18,608 bases of DNA from an uncultured Oscillospiraceae bacterium (GCA_910578755.1 CAJTSZ010000034.1:1-18608); one strand, 5' to 3'. Counted from the first letter of the stretch, positions 7,137 to 15,561 are shown. Notes: generated by a model from the letters alone, not told the origin. Numbers and translations are program-made.

Positions 7137-7320
7137 CTTGTACATCCCGCTTTCATTCTTCAAGGTTTGGCCTGTTTTTTCCGGTTTATACACCAGTTCC
7201 CTGTATTAAAAAGCAGAAGCGCAGAAAAACAGCTGCCTTTTCAGGCAGCTGTTCCACATACTCTGCTAACTGGCTATAAATTTTCTTCTTGCTGCTCCAA
7301 AACAAGGGGACATACTCCTT
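7137..7320. repeat. Direct repeat, copy B (3' cassette)
   Basis: Second copy of the repeat at 5530-5714, in the same orientation and 1.6 kb away. It includes about 50 bases downstream of the stop codon and the last 44 or so codons of the gene 7186-7668. The edge of the repeat abuts the hairpin at 7104-7135. Copy A has no such hairpin at the equivalent edge. Confidence 0.9.
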
Positions 7321-7668
7321 CCCGTTCATGGTCAGCAGCCCTTTGTCGCTTATAATATATTGTACCCAATGGCCCCTGCCGTTATAATAACCGAGCCAAA
7401 TCTGTTGGTTTTGCCGCGTTCCGTGGCCCATATCCGGGAAAATATTGCGGATATACACACCCCCGATAATGCTTTCTACCTCTTTTATTGCAGCTGGGTC
7501 TGTTATTTGAAGATCCTTATTGATCTCATAGCCGGCGCCGGGGGTGGCGGTTACCAGCGCAATGATTATCTGACCTTTATTCGCCGCAACCGTTTCCCGC
7601 CGTATTGTTAGGGCAATCAGCAATAGGGTCAACAGCAGAAGACAGCAGGAAATCTTAAATTTTTTCAT
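7186..7668 (-). CDS. Membrane-anchored hypothetical protein, paralogue 2
   Basis: The predicted 160-residue protein has a short basic N-terminus (MKKFK) and a strong hydrophobic segment (about residues 6-21), so it is likely anchored with the remainder outside the cell. The central part (GQIIIALVTATPGAGYE, SIIGGVYIRNIFP, QIWLGYYNGRGHWVQY) is only distantly like paralogue 1. The C-terminus from EYVPLFWSSKKK onward differs from it by only a few residues. The open frame runs upstream into rpoC on the same strand, but the ATG at 7668 has a GGGGAGGGG ribosome binding site and begins at a sensible membrane anchor. It follows the rpoC terminator closely, leaving only about 30 bases for a promoter, so read-through from rpoBC is the likely source of transcript. 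Function unknown. Confidence 0.75.
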   Translation of the reverse strand: MKKFKISCCLLLLTLLLIALTIRRETVAANKGQIIIALVTATPGAGYEINKDLQITDPAAIKEVESIIGGVYIRNIFPDMGHGTRQNQQIWLGYYNGRGHWVQYIISDKGLLTMNGKEYVPLFWSSKKKIYSQLAEYVEQLPEKAAVFLRFCFLIQGTGV

Positions 7669-7700
7669 CTTACCCCTCCCCTTTTTAGAAGCCTCCGCAA

Positions 7701-7737
7701 CAAAAGGCGCCTTCATTTTACATGAAGGCGCCTTTTG
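7701..7737 (-). terminator. Terminator of the rpoBC operon
   Basis: A perfect 16-bp stem (CAAAAGGCGCCTTCAT and its complement) with a 5-base loop, 26 bases past the rpoC stop codon. The stem ends in a four-T run that continues only as TTTTGTTG, so termination may be partial and allow some read-through into 7186-7668. Confidence 0.85.
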
Positions 7738-7762
7738 TATTTTACTTATGAAGTAAGCAGTG

Positions 7763-10700
7763 CTAAATGCTCGCTTCCATCTCCTCAGCAACAGCTGGTT
7801 CTTCTGCAAAAACCTCCTCGCTACCGTGGGCTTTGGCTTCCTGCTCTTCCTCAATGTATTCCACAATGCCAGTACCGGCGGGAATGAGCTTACCAATAAT
7901 TACGTTTTCCTTTAAGCCGGTCAGCGGGTCAACCTTGCCTTTAATGGCTGCCTCGGTTAAAACGCGGGTGGTTTCCTGGAAGGAAGCCGCAGACATAAAG
8001 GATTCGGTGGCCAGGGAAGCCTTCGTAATACCCATAAGCACGGCATGGCCGGTGGCCTTCACCCTTGGCAGGCCGTCCTGCTGTTCCAGCAGTTCCAAGG
8101 CTTCGTTTTCTGCCCGCAGCTCTGCTTTATCCACCAGGGAACCAGTAATCAGCTTGGTGTCGCCGCCGTCGTCAATGCGCTGTTTGCGCATCATTTGGCA
8201 AACAATTACCTCAATGTGCTTGTCGTTAATATCAACACCCTGGGTACGGTAAACACGCTGTACCTCTTTAATCAGGTAATCCTGTACCGCCTGTTCGCCG
8301 CTTACGGTGAGCACCTCGTTCGGTTCCACGGAGCCTTCGGTAATCAGCTGGCCCTTGGTTACATACTGGCCTTCTTCAATAATAATTTTAGAATCAAAAG
8401 GCACAATTTTTGTAAACACTTCGCCGTCGGCGCTGGTTACGTTTACGGTATTCGCGCCCTTATGGTCCAAACGGAAGTTGGCAATACCGTCAACATGGGA
8501 AATAATGGCTGCATTTTTGGGTTTTCTTGCTTCAAAAAGCTCCTCTACGCGGGGCAAACCCTGTGTAATATCGCTGGCAGAAGCAACACCGCCGGTGTGG
8601 AAGGTACGCATGGTAAGCTGGGTACCAGGCTCACCAATGGACTGTGCGGAAATAACACCCACTGCTTCGCCAATGCCAACAGGCGCGCCGTTGGCCAGGT
8701 TAGCGCCGTAGCATTTGGCGCACACGCCTTTTTTGGCGTTGCAGGTAAGCACAGAACGGATGCGTACGGTGGTAATACCTGCGTCCACAATTTTCTGGGC
8801 TGTTTTTTCATCCACCATTTTTTCCCGGGTAGCAAGCACTTCCCCGGTTTGCGGGTGAATAACATCATCGGCAACGTAGCGCCCGGTAAGGCGTTCCGCC
8901 AAACCTTCAATAACACGGCCGCTGTCGGTAATATCGTAAACTTCAATACCCTCGTGGGTGCCGCAGTCTGCACTGCGGATAATTACCTCCTGGGAAACGT
9001 CTACCAAGCGGCGGGTCAAGTAACCGGAGTCGGCAGTACGCAGCGCTGTATCGGCCAAGCCCTTACGGGCGCCTCGGGAGGAGTTAAAGTATTCCAAAAT
9101 ATTAAGGCCTTCACGGTAGTTGGACTTAATTGGAATTTCAATGGCTTTACCGGAAGTGTTGGCAATTAAGCCGCGCATACCGGCCAGCTGGCGAATCTGT
9201 TCCATGGAACCACGGGCGCCGGAATCCGCCATCATAAAGATTGGGTTGCGCTCGCCAAAGGTTTCGGCAAGGGCCTTTTTCACCTTATCTGTTGTTTCGT
9301 TCCATGTTTTAATGACACGGTCGTAACGCACTTCGTCGGAAATAAGGCCGCGGTCGTACTGGCGTTTAATTTGGGCCACTTTTTCATCGGCCTGTTCAAT
9401 CAGCTCTTTTTTGCACTCTGGAATAACCGCGTCGCTTACGGCAACGGTAATCCCGCTTTGGGTGGAGTACTTAAAGCCCTGGTTTTTAATTTTGTCCAAA
9501 ACCTCGGAAGTACGGGCTGTACCACAGGTGTGAATACAGCGGTCAATAATTTTGCCCAGCTCTTTTTTGCGCACCAGGAAAGTAATTTCCAGGTCAAACT
9601 GCTTTTCGGAATCCGTTCTGTCCACAAAGCCTAAGTCCTGGGGGATTGGGTCGTTAAAAATAATTTGGCCCACGGTGGCGTTAATAATACGGCTGATGGT
9701 TTTGCCGCCAATTTCCTTGGATACGCGAACTTTAATTGGCGCGTGCAGGCCAACCACGCCGGTGTCATAGGCCATTTTCGCTTCATCAAAGTTGCAGAAT
9801 GCCTTGCCGGCCCCTGGTTCATCCTCCCGTACCATGGTAAGGTAGTAGGAACCAAGAATCATATCCTGGGTAGGAATGGTTACGGGGCGCCCGTCGGAAG
9901 GCTTTAACAGGTTGCCTGCCGCCAGCATAAGGAAGCGGGCCTCCGCCTGGGCTTCGGCAGAAAGGGGCAGGTGGATAGCCATTTGGTCGCCGTCAAAGTC
10001 GGCATTGTAGGCGGTACATACCAGCGGGTGCAGGCGGATAGCGCGGCCCTCTACCAAAATTGGTTCAAAGGCCTGAATACCCAGCCTGTGCAGGGTAGGT
10101 GCGCGGTTCAGCAGTACAGGGTGGTTTTTAATTACCACTTCCAACGCATCCCATACTTCCTTCAGCGCCGCTTTATCCACCATTTTTCTGGCGTTTTTAA
10201 TGTTGGTGGCAATTTCCTGGTCCACTAGGCGTTTCATAACAAAGGGTTTAAACAGCTCCAAAGCCATTTCCTTTGGCAGGCCACACTGGTACATTTTCAG
10301 GTCTGGCCCTACTACAATTACGGAACGGCCGGAGTAGTCAACACGTTTACCCAGCAGGTTCTGGCGGAAACGGCCCTGCTTGCCCTTAAGCATATCGGAA
10401 AGGGATTTCAGCGGCCGGTTATTTGGCCCGGTAACAGGGCGGCCATGGCGGCCGTTGTCAATCAGGGCGTCCACCGATTCCTGGAGCATACGCTTTTCAT
10501 TGCGTACAATAATATCCGGCGCGCCCAGCTCTATCAGCTTTTTCAACCGGTTGTTCCGGTTAATCACCCGTCGGTACAGGTCGTTCAGGTCGCTGGTGGC
10601 AAAACGGCCGCCGTCCAACTGCACCATAGGGCGAATATCCGGTGGAATAACAGGGACAACATCCAGTATCATCCATTCCGGGCGGTTTCCGCTTAAACGG

Positions 10701-11347
10701 AAGGCTTCCACAACCTCCAGCCGTTTTAAAATCCTCGCTCTTTTTTGCCCCTGTGGCAGGGATTCCAGTTCATCCTTCAGTTCCTTTGCAAGAACTTCCA
10801 AATCAATTTCTTCCAAAAGGGTTTTAATTGCCTCTGCGCCCATGCTGGCCTGGAACTCGTCCTCGTAAGCCTCCCGCAGGTCGCGGTATTCTTTTTCTGT
10901 CAGCAGGGTATATTTTTTCAGGTTTGTGGTACCTGGGTCTGTTACAATGTAGGAAGCAAAGTACAGCACTTTTTCCAAAAGGCGGGGGCTTATGTTCAGC
11001 AGCAGCCCCATACGGGAGGAAGTGCCTTTAAAGTACCAAATGTGGGAAACCGGCGCAGCCAGTTCAATGTGGCCCATACGTTCACGGCGAACCTTAGAAC
11101 GCGTTACCTCAACGCCGCAGCGTTCACAAATTTTCCCTTTGTAACGCAGGCGTTTATATTTTCCGCAATAACATTCCCAGTCCTTTTGCGGACCGAAAAT
11201 ACGCTCACAGAAAAGGCCGTCACGCTCTGGCTTTAATGTTCTGTAGTTAATAGTTTCGGGCTTTTTTACCTCGCCGTAGGACCATTCCCTAATTTTTTCA
11301 GGTGAAGCCAAGCCGATTTTGATTGACTCAAAAACGTTAAATTCCAA
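7763..11347 (-). CDS. rpoC: DNA-directed RNA polymerase subunit beta'
   Basis: The 1194-residue subunit forms half of the active-site cleft of RNA polymerase. The N-terminal zinc-binding domain has four cysteines (residues 59, 61, 74 and 77 in CYC...CERC). The catalytic magnesium motif NADFDGDQMA lies near residue 450, and the trigger-loop region and bridge-helix sequences follow. The second zinc site is seen in SADCGTHEG and CNAKKGVCAKCYG. Length fits a Bacillota beta' without the large enterobacterial insertions. The C-terminus is acidic (EEVFAEEPAVAEEM). The start is a TTG (11347) giving MEFNVFESIKIG, the expected family N-terminus, with an AAGGGG-type ribosome binding site. It is 19 bases after rpoB and clearly in the same operon. 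It is followed by a hairpin terminator instead of running into the usual L7Ae-rpsL genes. Confidence 0.99.
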   Translation of the reverse strand: MEFNVFESIKIGLASPEKIREWSYGEVKKPETINYRTLKPERDGLFCERIFGPQKDWECYCGKYKRLRYKGKICERCGVEVTRSKVRRERMGHIELAAPVSHIWYFKGTSSRMGLLLNISPRLLEKVLYFASYIVTDPGTTNLKKYTLLTEKEYRDLREAYEDEFQASMGAEAIKTLLEEIDLEVLAKELKDELESLPQGQKRARILKRLEVVEAFRLSGNRPEWMILDVVPVIPPDIRPMVQLDGGRFATSDLNDLYRRVINRNNRLKKLIELGAPDIIVRNEKRMLQESVDALIDNGRHGRPVTGPNNRPLKSLSDMLKGKQGRFRQNLLGKRVDYSGRSVIVVGPDLKMYQCGLPKEMALELFKPFVMKRLVDQEIATNIKNARKMVDKAALKEVWDALEVVIKNHPVLLNRAPTLHRLGIQAFEPILVEGRAIRLHPLVCTAYNADFDGDQMAIHLPLSAEAQAEARFLMLAAGNLLKPSDGRPVTIPTQDMILGSYYLTMVREDEPGAGKAFCNFDEAKMAYDTGVVGLHAPIKVRVSKEIGGKTISRIINATVGQIIFNDPIPQDLGFVDRTDSEKQFDLEITFLVRKKELGKIIDRCIHTCGTARTSEVLDKIKNQGFKYSTQSGITVAVSDAVIPECKKELIEQADEKVAQIKRQYDRGLISDEVRYDRVIKTWNETTDKVKKALAETFGERNPIFMMADSGARGSMEQIRQLAGMRGLIANTSGKAIEIPIKSNYREGLNILEYFNSSRGARKGLADTALRTADSGYLTRRLVDVSQEVIIRSADCGTHEGIEVYDITDSGRVIEGLAERLTGRYVADDVIHPQTGEVLATREKMVDEKTAQKIVDAGITTVRIRSVLTCNAKKGVCAKCYGANLANGAPVGIGEAVGVISAQSIGEPGTQLTMRTFHTGGVASASDITQGLPRVEELFEARKPKNAAIISHVDGIANFRLDHKGANTVNVTSADGEVFTKIVPFDSKIIIEEGQYVTKGQLITEGSVEPNEVLTVSGEQAVQDYLIKEVQRVYRTQGVDINDKHIEVIVCQMMRKQRIDDGGDTKLITGSLVDKAELRAENEALELLEQQDGLPRVKATGHAVLMGITKASLATESFMSAASFQETTRVLTEAAIKGKVDPLTGLKENVIIGKLIPAGTGIVEYIEEEQEAKAHGSEEVFAEEPAVAEEMEASI

Positions 11348-11366
11348 TTACGACCCCTTCTTCCTA

Positions 11367-14300
11367 TTACAAATCAAAATTATCATCATCATCGTCTGCG
11401 CCACTTTCCAGGCCAAGGTCTGCAAACTCGCTGAGCAGGCTGTCAAAATTGTCGTCATCCTCCTGCAAATCCGGCTGTTCTATGGCAAATTTATCCTCAA
11501 ACTCCGAATCCACGGCAACATCTTCAAAGTTGCTGCCGTTGTCCTCCGGCAGCATTTCCGGGGAACCTTCCGGCCCGTTAAAGCCAAGGTCATCGTCCAA
11601 ATCCTGTTTCAGGTCAATTTCTTCGTTGTCCTTATCCAGCACTTTAACGTCAAGGCTCAGGGACTGCAGCTCTTTAATCAATACCTTAAAGGATTCCGGA
11701 ATCCCTGGCTTCGGCACGTTTTTGCCCTTTACAATGGCCTCAAAGGTTTTTACACGGCCCACAACGTCGTCAGATTTTACAGTCAAAATCTCCTGCAAGG
11801 TGTAGGCGGCGCCGTAAGCCTCCAGGGCCCAAACCTCCATCTCACCAAAACGCTGGCCGCCAAACTGGGCTTTACCGCCCAAAGGCTGCTGGGTTACCAG
11901 GGAGTACGGGCCGGTGGAACGGGCGTGGATTTTATCGTCAACCAGGTGGTGCAGCTTCAAGTAGTACATATAACCAACGGTTACTGGGTTATCAAAGGGT
12001 TCGCCGGTGCGGCCATCGTAAACAATGGTTTTGCCGTCGCCCCGCAGGCCGGCCATTTCCAGTGTTTCCCGAATGTCATTTTCGTTGGCGCCGTCAAATA
12101 CCGGGGTCATTACCTTCCACCCCAGCTCCGAGGCGGCGCGGCCCAGGTGTACTTCCAACACCTGCCCAATGTTCATACGGGAAGGAACGCCCAATGGGTT
12201 CAGCACAATGTCCAGTGGGCGGCCGTCCGCCAGGAATGGCATATCCTCCTGAGGCAAAATGCGGGAAACAACGCCCTTGTTGCCGTGGCGGCCCGCCATT
12301 TTGTCACCTACGGAAATTTTACGCTTTTGGGCAATGTAGCAGCGTACCACCATGTTTACCCCTGGGGAAAGCTCGTCGCTGTTTTCCCTGGTAAATACCT
12401 TAACGTCAACCACAATGCCGTATTCGCCATGGGGCACCTTCAGGGAGGTATCCCTTACTTCCCTTGCCTTTTCGCCAAAAATGGCCCGCAGCAGCCTCTC
12501 CTCCGCATTCAGCTCGGTTTCGCCCTTAGGGGTTACCTTGCCAACCAAAATATCGCCGGCCTTTACCTCGGCGCCAATGCGGATAATGCCTCTGTCGTCC
12601 AGCTCGCGGAGGGCCTCCTCGCCCACGTTGGGGATATCCCGGGTAATTTCTTCCGGCCCTAACTTGGTATCCCTGGCTTCGGTTTCGTATTCTACAATAT
12701 GGATAGATGTGTAAACATCGTTGCGGACCAGCTTTTCGTTAATTAAAACGGCGTCCTCGTAGTTGTAGCCTTCCCAGGTCATAAAACCAATGAGGGCGTT
12801 TTTACCTAAGCTAATTTCCCCGTCGCAGGTTGCAGGCCCGTCAGCCAACACCTGTCCCTTGTGTACCCGTTCCCCAACAGCTACAATAGGGCGCTGGTTA
12901 AAGCAGGTGCCCTGGTTGGATCGCAGGAATTTAATGACATGGTATTCCTTCAGCTCGCCATCGTCGGTGCGAACCACTATGCGGTTGGCGTCAACCCGGT
13001 CTACCACGCCTTCCACATCACAAATAACGCAAACGCCGGAGTCCACCGCTGCCTTGTACTCCATACCGGTGGCAACGTAGGGGCTTTCTGTTTTCATCAG
13101 CGGCACAGCCTGGCGCTGCATGTTGGCGCCCATGAGGGCGCGGTTAGTATCGTCGTTTTCCAAAAATGGAATCATGGCCGTAGCCACAGAAACTACCATT
13201 TTTGGTGAAACGTCCATATAATCCACATATTCTTTTTCAATAATTTTAACAACATCCCTGTGGCGGACAGAAACCATTTTATTGCTGAAACGGTTCTCTT
13301 CGTCCAAAGGTTCGTTGGCCTGGGCCACTACATACTCGTCCTCTTCGTCGGCAGTCATGTAGCGGATTTCATCTAAAACAGCGCCGGTTTCCTTATCTAC
13401 ACGGCGGTAAGGCGCTTCAATAAAGCCATACTTATTAATGCGGGCAAAGGTTGCCAGGTAGGAAATCAAACCAATGTTTGGGCCTTCCGGTGTTTCTACA
13501 GGGCACATGCGGCCGTAGTGGCTGTAGTGAACGTCACGCACCTCAAAGCCCGCGCGGTCACGGGAAAGGCCGCCTGGGCCCAATGCGGAAAGGCGTCTTT
13601 TATGGGTCAGCTCTGCCAGCGGGTTGCCCTGGTCCATAAACTGGGACAATGGGGAGGAACCAAAAAATTCTTTAATGGCCGCTACCACCGGGCGGATGTT
13701 AATGAGGGCCTGTGGGGTAATCACGTCCATATCCTGTGCCTGGGTGGTCATCCTTTCCCGAATCACCCTTTCCATACGGGAAAAACCAATGCGGAACTGG
13801 TTTTGCAGCAATTCCCCAACGGAACGGATACGGCGGTTGCCCAAATGGTCAATATCGTCTGTGGTACCCACGCCGCGGTCCAGGTTAAACACATAATTGA
13901 TGGTGGCAAAAATGTCATCCTTAATAATGTGCTTTGGAATCAGGTCGTCCACTCTGTCCTTAATGGCTTCCCGCAGCAGCTCCTCATTGTCGCCGCAGCT
14001 GTCCAAAATTTCGCACAGAACGGAAAAACGCACCTTTTCGTTAATGCCGTATTCTTCCACATCAAAATCAATATAATCCCCAATATCCACCATGCCGTTG
14101 GAAATTACCTTAATTTCCTTGTCGCCCACCTTTAAAAAGGCGGTGTTTACGCCGGCGCGCTCAATTTCTTCCGCCTGGGCCCGGGTAAGCAGCTGGCCTT
14201 CCTCGGCCATAACTTCGCCGGTGCGCATGTTAACAATGGGCTGGGAAAGGGTATGGCCGGCAATCCGGGAGGCAATGCCCAGTTTTTTATTGTATTTGTA

Positions 14301-15119
14301 ACGCCCTACGCGGGAAAGGTCGTACCGTCTTGCGTCAAAAAACAGCATATCAATGTGGGATTGCGCACTGTCCACCGTAGGCGGTTCGCCTGGGCGCAGC
14401 TTGCGGTACACCTCCAGCAAAGCCTCCTCGGTGTTGTTGGTGCTGTCCTTTTCCAGGGTAGCAAGGAGCTTTGTGTCGCTGCCGAAAAAGTCCAAAATCT
14501 GGGCGTCGCTGGCAAGGCCCAACGCCCGGATAAATGTAGTTACCGGCAGCTTCCTGTTTTTATCAATGCGGACATAAAAAACGTCGTTGGAATCGGTTTC
14601 GTATTCCAGCCAGGCGCCGCGGTTTGGAATTACTGTGGAAGCAAACAATTCCTTACCTGCTTTGTCCCTGGAAACGGAATAGTACACACCTGGGGAGCGA
14701 ACCAACTGGGAAACAATAACACGCTCAGCGCCGTTAATAATAAAGGTGCCGCTGTCGGTCATAATTGGGAAGTCGCCCATAAAAATATCCTGTTCTTTTA
14801 CTTCCCCGGTTTCCTTGTTCAGCAGGCTGGCACGCACGCGCAGTGGAGCAGAAAATGTGGCGTCACGCTCTTTACATTCTTCAATGCTGTACTTTGGCTT
14901 ATCTTCCAAGCGGTAATCAATAAAGTCCAAAACCAGGTTGCCCTGGTAGTCCGAAATAGCGGACATATCTTTGAAGACTTCTTTCAAACCCTCTTCCAAA
15001 AACCATTTGTAGGAGTTTTTCTGTACTTCAATCAAGTTTGGCATATCCAAAACTTCATCAATGCGAGAAAAGCTCATTCGAACATTTTTACCAAGATGTA
15101 CTGGCTTAACATTCACCAT
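11367..15119 (-). CDS. rpoB: DNA-directed RNA polymerase subunit beta
   Basis: The 1250-residue subunit is the partner of beta' in the catalytic core and the target of rifamycins. The N-terminus MSFSRIDEVLDMPNLIEVQKNS is typical. The rifamycin region reads GSSPLSQFMDQGNPLAEL then THKRRLSALGPGG; the aspartate, histidine and serine most often altered in resistance are wild type. KMAGRHGNKG and the C-terminal clamp segment (GGKAQFGGQRFGEMEVWALEAYGAAYTLQE in the family) are intact. After the conserved core comes an unusually acidic tail of about 85 residues ending DDDDDNFDL. I chose the ATG at 15119 from the family N-terminus. Its ribosome binding site is weak (GGAG, 11 bases away), and ATGs at 15158 and 15140 are alternatives without a better site. 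A strong promoter lies at 15363-15391, leaving a leader of over 200 bases. Confidence 0.98.
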   Translation of the reverse strand: MVNVKPVHLGKNVRMSFSRIDEVLDMPNLIEVQKNSYKWFLEEGLKEVFKDMSAISDYQGNLVLDFIDYRLEDKPKYSIEECKERDATFSAPLRVRASLLNKETGEVKEQDIFMGDFPIMTDSGTFIINGAERVIVSQLVRSPGVYYSVSRDKAGKELFASTVIPNRGAWLEYETDSNDVFYVRIDKNRKLPVTTFIRALGLASDAQILDFFGSDTKLLATLEKDSTNNTEEALLEVYRKLRPGEPPTVDSAQSHIDMLFFDARRYDLSRVGRYKYNKKLGIASRIAGHTLSQPIVNMRTGEVMAEEGQLLTRAQAEEIERAGVNTAFLKVGDKEIKVISNGMVDIGDYIDFDVEEYGINEKVRFSVLCEILDSCGDNEELLREAIKDRVDDLIPKHIIKDDIFATINYVFNLDRGVGTTDDIDHLGNRRIRSVGELLQNQFRIGFSRMERVIRERMTTQAQDMDVITPQALINIRPVVAAIKEFFGSSPLSQFMDQGNPLAELTHKRRLSALGPGGLSRDRAGFEVRDVHYSHYGRMCPVETPEGPNIGLISYLATFARINKYGFIEAPYRRVDKETGAVLDEIRYMTADEEDEYVVAQANEPLDEENRFSNKMVSVRHRDVVKIIEKEYVDYMDVSPKMVVSVATAMIPFLENDDTNRALMGANMQRQAVPLMKTESPYVATGMEYKAAVDSGVCVICDVEGVVDRVDANRIVVRTDDGELKEYHVIKFLRSNQGTCFNQRPIVAVGERVHKGQVLADGPATCDGEISLGKNALIGFMTWEGYNYEDAVLINEKLVRNDVYTSIHIVEYETEARDTKLGPEEITRDIPNVGEEALRELDDRGIIRIGAEVKAGDILVGKVTPKGETELNAEERLLRAIFGEKAREVRDTSLKVPHGEYGIVVDVKVFTRENSDELSPGVNMVVRCYIAQKRKISVGDKMAGRHGNKGVVSRILPQEDMPFLADGRPLDIVLNPLGVPSRMNIGQVLEVHLGRAASELGWKVMTPVFDGANENDIRETLEMAGLRGDGKTIVYDGRTGEPFDNPVTVGYMYYLKLHHLVDDKIHARSTGPYSLVTQQPLGGKAQFGGQRFGEMEVWALEAYGAAYTLQEILTVKSDDVVGRVKTFEAIVKGKNVPKPGIPESFKVLIKELQSLSLDVKVLDKDNEEIDLKQDLDDDLGFNGPEGSPEMLPEDNGSNFEDVAVDSEFEDKFAIEQPDLQEDDDNFDSLLSEFADLGLESGADDDDDNFDL

Positions 15120-15289
15120 AGGCTTATCCACTCCAATCATATATTTTAAAGTTTCCATCGATGGACAAGGGTCAACACGTTTTTTGGGGCTAAAACAGCC
15201 GCCGGCAGGCGTGCTGCCCCTTGCCAACCGATACTTAGCTATATTGTACAAATTTTCAACATAAAACTCGAATATTTTGCAAAAACCTA

Positions 15290-15318
15290 TTGAATTTTAC
15301 ATCGTCTTATGCTACAAT
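15290..15318 (+). promoter_or_regulatory. Candidate promoter of the hydrolase gene
   Basis: TTGAAT (15290-15295), a 17-base spacer, then TACAAT (15313-15318) preceded by a TGC extended -10 element. A second plus-strand candidate, TTGATA (15348-15353) with a 16-base spacer and TATACT (15370-15375), overlaps the rpoB -10 region. Both lie over 180 bases before the hydrolase start, giving a long leader. Confidence 0.55.
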
Positions 15319-15354
15319 ATTTTTGTTTAATTATACAAATGTCTATTTTGATAC

Positions 15355-15375
15355 AGTATAATATTATATTATACT
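15355..15375. promoter_or_regulatory. Palindrome over the rpoB -10 element
   Basis: AGTATAAT (15355-15362) and ATTATACT (15368-15375) form an 8-bp perfect inverted repeat with a 5-base centre. It covers the rpoB -10 box and the candidate -10 of the second plus-strand promoter. It may be an operator, or it may simply arise from overlapping -10 hexamers on both strands. Confidence 0.35.
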
Positions 15376-15391
15376 TTTAGGATAAAGTCAA
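15363..15391 (-). promoter_or_regulatory. Strong sigma-A promoter of rpoBC
   Basis: On the minus strand TTGACT (15386-15391) is followed after 17 bases by a perfect TATAAT (15363-15368). Predicted transcription starts near 15356, about 235 bases upstream of the rpoB start codon. A distinct rpoB promoter is common, but here no ribosomal protein operon precedes it. Confidence 0.85.
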
Positions 15392-15419
15392 CGGGTTATC
15401 CCGCTGAATTGTCGTAGAG

Positions 15420-15445
15420 AAACCTTGGTTTTACCGCCAAGGTTT
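15420..15445 (+). terminator. Hairpin with T-rich tail in the hydrolase leader
   Basis: AAACCTTGG pairs perfectly with CCAAGGTTT across an 8-base loop, and TTGTTTATTTTT follows on the plus strand. This resembles a weak intrinsic terminator or attenuator between the plus-strand promoters and the hydrolase. A second perfect hairpin, CAAATTGCC/GGCAATTTG with a 3-base loop, follows at 15461-15481. Confidence 0.45.
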
Positions 15446-15561
15446 TGTTTATTTTTACTACAAATTGCCGCCGGCAATTTGCTATTGCCTGCCCTTTGGT
15501 TTTCCCCAAAAACAAAGGCCTTGGGCATTTTACAAAATCATTTTGTTAGGAGGCCCCTCCA

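Noticed and set aside
7669..7896. N-terminal extension of the anchored paralogue 2 into rpoC
   Set aside because: The extra 76 codons overlap the rpoC end and terminator, lack a ribosome binding site and have no export signal. The start at 7668 has both.
11319..12662. 447-codon open frame opposite rpoB, with similar ones opposite rpoC (8045-9169) and fusA (2263-3480)
   Set aside because: They result from codon bias of highly expressed genes that avoids stop codons on the opposite strand. There is no start signal or family resemblance.
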